DNA of 64,000 nucleotides from Tetragonia tetragonoides. Its lineage: Eukaryota; Streptophyta; Magnoliopsida; Caryophyllales; Aizoaceae. Positions 56,506 to 64,000 of the stretch are shown one piece after another. Position 1 is the stretch's first letter. Each line of letters opens with the position of its first letter. The translations under genes were made by a program, and so were the position numbers. The DNA lies in the NCBI GenBank assembly GCA_038025085.1, contig CM076144.1, forward strand, positions 14,539,501 to 14,603,500. Reading direction: 5' to 3'. Under the pieces are notes generated by a model, which saw nothing but the letters and a program-made list of their open reading frames with translations, did no database searches and was not told the origin of the DNA.

Positions 56506-57584
56506 ATTATGAAAAATTTGTGGAATGGGAAACTTTGCACACCATCAATTTGAATTTAACAAACATGAAGTCTTGCAAGAAAAAGGGTTTGCAACCAACC
56601 TTGTCAACGAGTGTAAATAGCAACCCTCTCAACAAGTTTATGTGAAGTTTAATTTGGATGGTTCAAATAAGAATCTAAATGAGGCAACAACGATTTTCCA
56701 TATTCGGAATGCACAATCAAAACAGTGAATTATTCTAGAAATTCCTATTTGAGTTAGCTTAGCTCTGATAGCATGTTGATTTTATCAGCTCTACCTCAAA
56801 TTAAAGAGAGAAACTTATTTAAAGAAAAATAATGAAAATTGTAGAGAGTAAAACTAGATAATAGGAGATTTTCTCATTGAAAAATAATGAAAATTGTAGA
56901 GAGAAAAACTAGATAATAGGAGATTTTCTCATTGATCGAATGGCCATACAAGCTCTACTGTATTTACATATATGTATTTTGACTCGAGCAACACTTACAA
57001 ATTGTAACTCTAACAACATTTATAAAGTGTACTAATAAACTGATGATGACATGGAAAATGAATAAAACATTTAAGTAATTCCAACATATCACTATAAACA
57101 CTAATTAAAAAAAATAACTCGTGGATTGAGCCTTGTTCATTATCACAATAGCGAGAAGAGAGCCAGAAGATATTGAAATCTACCTTCGGCTGTTACTTGC
57201 CATAGACAACTAAAACACTTAAACACTTGAGTGATTTTAAAATATTTTCATTAATCATGTATAAGGAAGTCGAATCAGTATGTGGATAATATTACAAAAC
57301 AAAGGTGTTTACAAAAAGAGTCTATCAAGATTCGCTTAACTTGTCAATGATGTCTTGGCCTAATAGTCAACAATGAGATTTTGGGTACATTAGGTTATAA
57401 AATCGGTTTCCACTCTCACAGTTAGATAAATTCTGTTGTAATGGTCTTTATGCCTTTTGCTGGAGCCAAAAAGAAAATAAAAGGCTCACTCAACCCATTA
57501 AATTGCTAATTTAGAACATCATTGCCATGCACTTCTGTTTTGTTTGAAATATTTTGACCAAACTTTTTAACCTTTTTTTGTGGG
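56506..57584. other. Intergenic with one tandem duplication
   Basis: No gene. A 55-bp unit containing AATGAAAATTGTAGAGAG and TAATAGGAGATTTTCTCATT is repeated in tandem at 56826-56935 with one change. Confidence 0.6.
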
Positions 57585-58790
57585 ACTCTTTTTTTTTTTT
57601 TTGGGATAAAATGTGAGCGGTTCATTACCAAAATATAATTGTTGTGATACTTACATCAAGAGATCAAAAAGACAAGGGAGTCAGCTAGACATCCCTTCTA
57701 GAAACAACTATAAACAGCAGCTAAAAGCTTTGTAAAACACCCTATACAAGTAAAACTATTTCTTTGTAAAACTAGGATAGATGCCAATTGCTTAACACCA
57801 CTTCCTGTTTTTTTGTGTATCCTTAATCTTCTCCACCCTACTAAGTTGTACATGCAATTCATAACAGAATCTTGCAGCAACTTTGTTTGGACATGCTTGT
57901 TCCTGCCTAAACAGAACCTTGTTCCTACTGATCCAAATGTGATAATAGCAAGCTGTCACAGTAGCTTTACAAAGGGATCTATGAGCAGAAGCACCTGTCA
58001 CATGCTTTAGACCCCAGACATTCAGCTCAGTCCATTGTTGGGGGGGGGGGTGGGGGCACTAAGGTGAATAAAATTGCAGACCGCAGGCAAACTGACAATG
58101 CAGAAACAAATGCTCATGTGATTCATGTAGTGCATTACATAAGCAACAACTAGGATCAATAGCCATACCACGAGCCAACAATCTATCCTTTGTAAGCAAC
58201 CTCTGCTGCATAACCAACCATGATGTAAAAGAATGCTTAGGGAAGCAATTTCTTCCCCAAATAAAACAAGCCCAAGGCTGCTCAGGGCCAACATAATAAA
58301 TGACCTTGTATGTAGCTTTTGATCAAAATGGAGGAGGACCTGCAGTCCACTGAACTTCACCATTTTGAATACCAGTACACATCAAAGTCACCTCTCTCAA
58401 CTTCAGCAACTTCCTAAAACTCCAAGACTGTGAGTTGGATAGTTGCACCCCCATAGGTTTTCCTGCTCCAAGTACACCTCATACACCCATTTAACCCAAA
58501 GGACATCAACCTTCAGTGCAAGACACCACACTAATTTCAGGATAAGAACAGTGTTGATGTCATAGAGATCTTTAAAGCCATGCCCACCATGTAACTTAGG
58601 CTGACAAATATCTTTCCAAGCAACCAAAGACTGCTTATAACCCTCCTTACCACTCCATAAGAAGTTCCTACACAAAGCCTCCACTTGTTTGATCACCTTC
58701 TTTGGTAGTACAAATATTGAACCCCAGAAATTATGTAGACTAAAGACAACAGTTCCAATCAATTGGGATCTAACAGCATAAAAAAGATCA
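57585..58790 (-). pseudogene. 5'-truncated LINE (LINE-3): RT C-terminus and zf-RVT
   Basis: Minus strand from about 58785: YAVRSQLIGTVVFSLHNFWG, then VLPKKVIKQVEALCRNFLWS, ICQPKLHGGHGFKDLYDINT, the C-terminal RT region of a plant LINE. It continues, with frameshifts, into the zf-RVT segment (VTACYYHIWISRNKVLF near 57940). The 3' end is poly(A), seen as poly(T) at about 57588-57602 on the plus strand. A G-run at 58040-58050 adds a frameshift. No target duplication was found. This is a different LINE lineage from LINE-1. Confidence 0.75.
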
Positions 58791-59361
58791 ATTCAGTAGA
58801 AACAACCATTTAAAATAATTATCTTAACTTCCTTTTTTCTAAGTATAATATTTGAAGGTTTGAACTAATTTAAAACCTTAAATTTAGGCCAAATCAGTAG
58901 GGATTTAACAAAAACTTTATGACACTGTTTAGCCAATAATTGGCAAATAATGCACTATTTGGATGGCCAAATTTTTTATTAGTTTAGAAAAACTTGCATA
59001 GGGCGATTTTACTGTAATTTTTGGTGAGACTTTTTTAGTGAAACAAAGATTATTATTTATAAGTAGTGACCTCTATATTTCTAAATGCATACCCCATTTT
59101 ACTATGAGTTGATTTCACACACGACTTACTTTAGTTGAAAAAGAAGATAACTCTGAAAAAAAATAAAAATTGGTGCAATAATCTCTGAAATTAAAATTTA
59201 CTCATCCAAACTTCCATAAAAGGTTGTAATTATAGTTACACCTACCACTCATTTAGTTTCTCCAGTTACAATAAGTAGTTATGCCAAACATGTTCATAGT
59301 TTTCTTTTTTTGGTACGAACATGTTCATTGTTTAGATGTATCTCAGTCAGTACTTTTTAAT
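58791..59361. other. Intergenic with an interspersed repeat
   Basis: About 58985-59110 is a diverged copy of the repeat at 36930-37060. Nothing else was recognised. Confidence 0.4.
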
Positions 59362-59666
59362 TAGGGGTGCATACGAGTCGATACACTCATGAGTGGCTTG
59401 TCTTTATATTCTGTCAACGCTCGGTCAGAAATCGTTTGATGATGACTGAGTCGAGCACGAGCAATTCCCTACTTAGCTCGTTTAGTATTTTAATGGATTA
59501 TAGTGCTTTCAAAGTTCGTGTACTCGCGAGCAGTTTGTGAACAATTCGGTCAAAACTTGCTTGATAAGAAAGAGTCGAGCATGACACCAATATAATACTT
59601 ATTTAATAAACGAGTCGAGTACGAACGCATCAATAATCGACTCTGTTCAACTCGTTTGGACACCTA
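59362..59666. mobile_element. hAT-like MITE
   Basis: TIRs TAGGGGTGCATACGAGTCG and, as the complement of the right end, TAGGTGTCCAAACGAGTTG. Flanking 8-mers tttttaat and ttttaaaa match at six of eight positions, a plausible decayed hAT duplication. The interior has GAGTCGAGCACGAG-type repeats. No coding content. Confidence 0.6.
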
Positions 59667-59856
59667 TTTTAAAATATTTTACTTAGAATTTTTTGGTTAA
59701 AAAATGTTGCAATTAATCAAGAAATAGTTCTTAGAAAAAGAAAAACAAGAAAAAGGAGCTCTAAGAAGTTCCCGGCAAGCGGCAACTTTTCTTAAATTTC
59801 ATTTCATCACTTATAAGTTCCATCGAAACCCTAATAAAAAAGAGGGCAAATCGGCA

Positions 59857-62800
59857 ATGGCGGTAACAGGGGAGAGGAAAAGCTCAGAGATGACAATGGA
59901 TGAGCAATTCGATCCTATGGATAGACTCTCAGACTTACCAGAGTTCATTCTCCATCACATTTTCTCTCTCCTCAGTCTCAGACAATCATGCCAGTTAGGT
60001 TCAGTGTCTCAGAAATTCCACCACTTATGGTCTACAAATCCGGTATTAGACTTCAACCCTTTTTGTTTTCCGTCAAATTGTCATATGGGTTTCGTCGATT
60101 TTGTCATTCCACTATGAATAGATACTCAACCCACAACATAATTATTAAGAAATTCAAGTTGGAGATTTACGATGTTTTTGTAGATAGTGTGTTTATATCG
60201 AGTGAACTGATTGATAAGTGGGTTGAAATTGCTGTGAGGAATCATGTTGAAGTACTTAATTTATCCTTATTTACGTATCATTGTCTTAAGTTTGATGATT
60301 ACATGGTATACAAGTTGCCCTGTCTTGTTTTATCTGCTAAGTCTTTGAAGTCTCTTAACTTGGTTAACCTGGAATTTCCGTCTACTTTTAATGTGGATGT
60401 CAGTGGGGGTATTATAAATCTTGGATCTTTGGAATGTTTGTCGCTAATGAAGGTTCATCTTGAGGATGATTGTTTGTTTAGGCATATCATCTATTCATGC
60501 CCACTAAATAAGCTCCACATTTCGTGTTGGTATGGGGTTGTTGCTGAAATCAATATCGCTGGATATAGTAACATTAGGAGTTTCTCTATAGCTGAAGATG
60601 AAGATTCAAGTTGCGGAGTTAAATTGGTTAATTTGGAATCGCCCAATTTGGAAGATCTTGCATACGGTGGTGCTGAAAGGATTAATTGTTCGTTGAGGAT
60701 TGTTGATCCTGCTAAATTACTAAATTTAAGGATCATTGATTTTTATGAAACCCGCATCAGTGATGTGATGATGGATACTGTGTTCCCTACAGGGAATTAA
60801 ATAGCGGTCGCGATCGCGAATGCGGTAACGGTCGCGATATCGTGGAAACGTACTATTGTGGGTATTGCATAGCGAATCGCGGCAATCGCGGCGTGAATGA
60901 CTCACATAAAGGAATATTTACACTTCTAATTGCATTTTGGAATCTTTGCTTTACCATCATAATTCGAACATAATATGCATTCAAATTCATTATGAAATAG
61001 ATAATATTAGTTAAAAGAAACTAATAATAGAGTTATAAAGTAAAATGATAATAATTTAATGATCATATTGGAAAGTAACGGTAAAACGCGCCGCTTTCGC
61101 GTAATGTAACGGCCGTAGCGACTGTCGCGGCGTGAATGACTTCTCAACTTCGCAACGCGGTAAAACGCGTCGCGGCGAGCTCAAAATCCTTTACATAGCG
61201 GCCGTCGCGTCGCGTAGCGGCCGCTATTTAATTCCTTGAACGCCTACCCGCGCTAAAGGATTTGACGTTAAATACATGTTTTGACTTGAAGAGCGCTAAG
61301 ATCATGAATTTATCACTCAAGAAACTACAAAATAAAGTACTGTCCTATGCTGGAAAAGGTAAAAATTGATGCCCCAAATTTGGAGTTGTTTCACTTATCT
61401 GTGCGCTTGCATGATGTGGACCTCTATCCAATTCTATCTTTGAGTGAGTGCGCTGCCCACTGCAAAGGTTTTATTGAGTATTCTGGAACTATTGACAGTA
61501 GCTACTTAGTCAAATTAGGGGAATTTCTTCTGCAATCCAACGTGTTCAATGTCTTGACATTGTCTTTGCCCACTGATGAGGTATGTAAGCTTAAGTATGT
61601 AAACTGCTATTAATGATGACAAATATGCTGCATTTAAAGTGCTTGTCACACACTCATACTGTTAACTAGCTCACCAAGTACTTTGATACTGCCCCCACCC
61701 CCTGTGTAAATTAAGGGCTTGCTTGCCATGACACCGAGGCTTAATCGTTCGATATGATACGGCGAACTCCTATTGATACACTCCCATTGTCATGATTAGA
61801 AAGGTTAGATGTCACAACACTTGGAAGTGTACAATGCAGTTTTATACATCTGTATAGACAGCCGGTTCAAGTTATGCAGCTACGTGTTGTTACACTATAG
61901 TGCGATTTGCAAAAGTTTGTTCTGGATTTCGAGTGCTCTAGGTGTAAGGATTAGTTAACATTGGGTAGCTATAAGGTTAGGTTTGAAGTGAAACATTCTC
62001 TTTCTTGTTTCTTTGGTCGGATCAAGTGATCAACACTTAATGTGATGAAGTTATCTATGTGCTTAGATTCTCATATTTGATGATAGGAATTTTTTTTTTG
62101 GAATGTGAAGGTAGAATTCAGTGTAGAGGATATCCTAGAGATTCGAGTACCCGGACCACCATACAATCTTAATCGACTGCAGTTGTGCTCAAGCATTTCT
62201 AAACCTGTGGAGTGCGCTATTTCCAATCTAATAGACGGATTATTTTGGAGTTGTCATCCTAATATTCTTTCTCTACCAATGAACGTGAAATCACTACCAA
62301 TAGATCTCTATATGGACCCCAGTGTCCAAAAGGTATGTTCTCTTTACGTTGTTGGTTCCATTTTGTCTTTTCGCCATCGAATGGTTATCCTTGCATCAGA
62401 AAAACTATTACCCATGTTTAAGACAAGGTGAATTTTCTGTCAACACATATGTCAAAGTTTTGACAGATAACTACAATTTTCTATCGTCTTTTACCAAATG
62501 AGAGTACATGCTACAACTGTTGATGTCCCTAATTTCATTTATTTTATGTATTTAGTTAAGAAACCAGGTAGACTAGTATTCATTTGGAACATATAAAGTT
62601 AGAATGTCCACTGCTATGGGCATTTCTTAGTCTTTCATACCAGAGGATTCATGTGGCGTACAATGTGGTGATGCTTTGATATCTCTTTTGGAAATGAGAA
62701 AGACTTAGTTAGGAGGTTCTCTGTTTTAAGTGTTACTCCATGTCAATAAAAGTTTTCTTCAAAAATAATTAGAGAACCCAAAATTATCAGCTCATAATGT

Positions 62801-62959
62801 TTAACTTTTGGCTTGCAGATTGTAGTTGAGAAACTCGCAACCTGTGCCATAGCCGAGAGACATCCTTTGAAGGGTATAGAAGTCAGAAATGTTGGTGATG
62901 CTAATCCAAAGTTCATCTTTGATGGCCATATTACAGTCCAATTTAACTTGAGGTGGTAA
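59857..62959 (+). pseudogene. F-box/LRR protein gene, disrupted
   Basis: ATG at 59857. Residues about 20-66 are an F-box (MDRLSDLPEFILHHIFSLLS, then SQKFHHLWSTNPVLDF), followed by F-box/LRR repeats (LVLSAKSLKSLNLVNLEF, LGSLECLSLMKVHLEDDC, NLEDLAYGGAERI). These proteins are normally SCF ubiquitin-ligase adaptors. Exons: 59857-61580 (interrupted), 62111-62332 and 62819-62959, with GT-AG introns all in phase 0; the end reads HITVQFNLRW and a stop. Damage: loss of one base near 60109 (frame stops at 60115), a 449-bp MITE at 60791-61239, and an extra A near 61334. LRR sequence resumes directly after the MITE (LPALKDLTLNTCFDL). AAACCCTAA lies just upstream of the ATG. It could be a recent pseudogene or an allele with assembly errors, but the MITE alone breaks the reading frame. 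Confidence 0.8.
60791..61239. mobile_element. CG-rich MITE inside the F-box gene
   Basis: TIR AGGGAATTAAATAGCGG; the complement of the right end reads CAAGGAATTAAATAGCGG. CCTAC occurs on both flanks (60786-60790 and 61243-61247), probably the remains of an 8-bp duplication, so a hAT-type origin is likely. The subterminal regions are packed with CGCG words (GCGGTCGCGATCGCG, GTCGCGTCGCGTAGCGG). It interrupts an LRR coding stretch. Confidence 0.7.
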
Positions 62960-63460
62960 GATTTGTTTGGTGTTAACAAAGTGATTGGACTCAGCCTCTG
63001 TCACGAATGCGATGGTAGAAACTGGACAATGAGGTTGATCTTAACATTTTGCGAATAAGCTTGAGGATTTTCACTGCTTGGATTTCATAGGAATTGAGGA
63101 AGTACCACGTGATGGAATTTTTGGTTATTATTTGATTAACTTGTTCTTTAACAATGTACAGATACTGTACATACGTATGAACTCTTATATGAAGTTGTAT
63201 CTAAAAAGGAAGAAGAAAGAACTATATGAATGTCTTGATCCTTTTTTTTTATTCAAGCTTCAAAGAATATTGACCTGCCATTAAGTTAAAGTAGTGCTGT
63301 ATAGTACGGGTAGCTAATAAACACATTCTTTGTTCTCAAAGAAAGCAGTTGTTGTCAGATTATGGAAAGCTTGGGAAGGTGTGAGCAAGCCAAAACAACT
63401 GAGGCCTCATGCGCCATGGTCTTGTCCTCCAGTGGGATGCGTTAAATTAAATAAGTGAAT
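62960..63460. other. 3' flank of the F-box pseudogene
   Basis: Likely 3' UTR and flank. No separate gene or repeat was identified. Confidence 0.3.
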
Positions 63461-63850
63461 TGCTAAATACCGCCCCTTTTTACTAGCTACCGTCCTTCCA
63501 ATTTCCAATTTTACCCTCACCCCTCTTCCTCACTCACTCTCACTCATCCTCTCTTCCTCACTCATTCTCACTCATCCTCTCTTCCTCACTCATCCTCACC
63601 ACCACACCATCACACCGGCAACCACCACCACCACCACCACGACCATGTCAAGTGCTAGCGGCAGCGGCGGCAGAGGTTTCGACGGCGAGGGAGGCGGCGA
63701 CCGACGGCGCGGGGGGGTAACTTTTCGAAATTTTTTTTTTTTTTGTTTGAATTGAATTTTTTTTGCCTTGAATTGAATATTTTTTGCCTTGAATTGAATC
63801 GTGAAGTTATGAATTGAAGTTGTGTTTTTTTTTTTTTTTTTTTTTTTTTT
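63460..63850 (+). repeat. Repeat with tandem CT-rich units and poly(T)
   Basis: Begins TTGCTAAATACCGCCCC. Three units of about 28 bp containing CTCACTCATCCTCTCTTCCT follow (63522-63600), then a short frame MSSASGSGGRGFDGEGGGDR that ends in poly(T) translation. A GAATTGAATTTTTTTTGCCTT direct repeat follows (63750-63800) and a T-run at 63822-63850. Resembles a dispersed non-coding repeat rather than a gene. Confidence 0.45.
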
Positions 63851-64000
63851 GCGTCGATCGTCTGCCGATCTCGACTCACCCTTGGGTGAGTCGCCTGAGA
63901 CCGGCGACTCACCCAAGGGTGAGTCGTCTGCCGATCTCGACTCGCCCAAGGGTAGTCGTCGGTCGCAGACGACTCACCCTTGGGTGAGTCGAGATCGGCA
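63851..64000. repeat. Palindromic repeat cluster at the window edge
   Basis: Built from GACTCACCCAAGGGTGAGTC-type palindromes. The segment 63866-64000 starts TGCCGATCTCGACTCACCC and ends GGGTGAGTCGAGATCGGCA, so it is itself an overall inverted repeat with about 30-nt arms (two central mismatches). The structure probably continues beyond the window. Confidence 0.8.

Noticed and set aside
63596..63949. 117-codon minus-strand frame rich in Ser/Asp and poly-Lys
   Set aside because: Produced by the palindromic GAGTCG repeats and an A-run.

Overview
The window is plant nuclear DNA, almost certainly from a eudicot. It is AT-rich and repeat-dense, with intron-bearing genes using GT-AG splice sites, LTR elements primed by initiator tRNA-Met, plant-type LINEs with a C-terminal RNase H, Stowaway, hAT and Harbinger MITEs, and a CACTA-like element. 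The species cannot be read directly. A Caryophyllales genome such as Amaranthaceae would fit the repeat types, but that is a guess.

Only two loci look like intact host genes. One is a small single-exon coiled-coil protein at 36.06-36.63 kb (+). The other is a two-exon gene at 44.17-47.21 kb (-) for an INO80 complex subunit D-like protein with a C3H/C3H zinc finger. A third gene, an F-box/LRR gene at 59.86-62.96 kb (+), has recognisable exons but carries two frameshifts and a MITE insertion, so it is called a pseudogene.

Layout. 0.2-0.85 kb: Harbinger-like MITE. 2.6-7.45 kb: block A, with fused MYB and class III peroxidase fragments, LINE RNase H remnants and short tandem repeats. 7.49-12.62 kb: one LTR insertion (TSD caaat) with three LTRs and two gag-only internal regions. 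12.9-13.3 kb: second peroxidase fragment. 13.4-20.6 kb: a repeat complex of inverted repeats and satellites with a Helitron-like 3' end. 20.82-25.14 kb: a CACTA-like element carrying a broken OSCA/CSC1-like gene fragment. 25.14-27.1 kb: MYB R3 fragment split by a minimal LTR element (TSD ctttg). 27.52-28.26 kb: hAT MITE (8-bp TSD). 28.3-31.7 and 32.85-35.6 kb: blocks B and C, diverged copies of block A. 36-47.4 kb: the two host genes among SINE and LINE fragments and MITEs. 48.93-56.5 kb: a 5'-truncated LINE (-) with a near full-length LINE (+) nested inside it. 57.6-58.8 kb: a third LINE fragment (-). 59.36-63.0 kb: hAT-like MITE and F-box pseudogene. 63.46-64.0 kb: low-complexity and palindromic repeats running off the window.

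No operon-like or defence system is present. The interest lies in the transposon structures (three-LTR array, gene capture, nested insertions) and in how they duplicated and broke MYB, peroxidase, OSCA and F-box sequences. Calls rest on reading by eye. No database search was run, so family names are from motif recognition.
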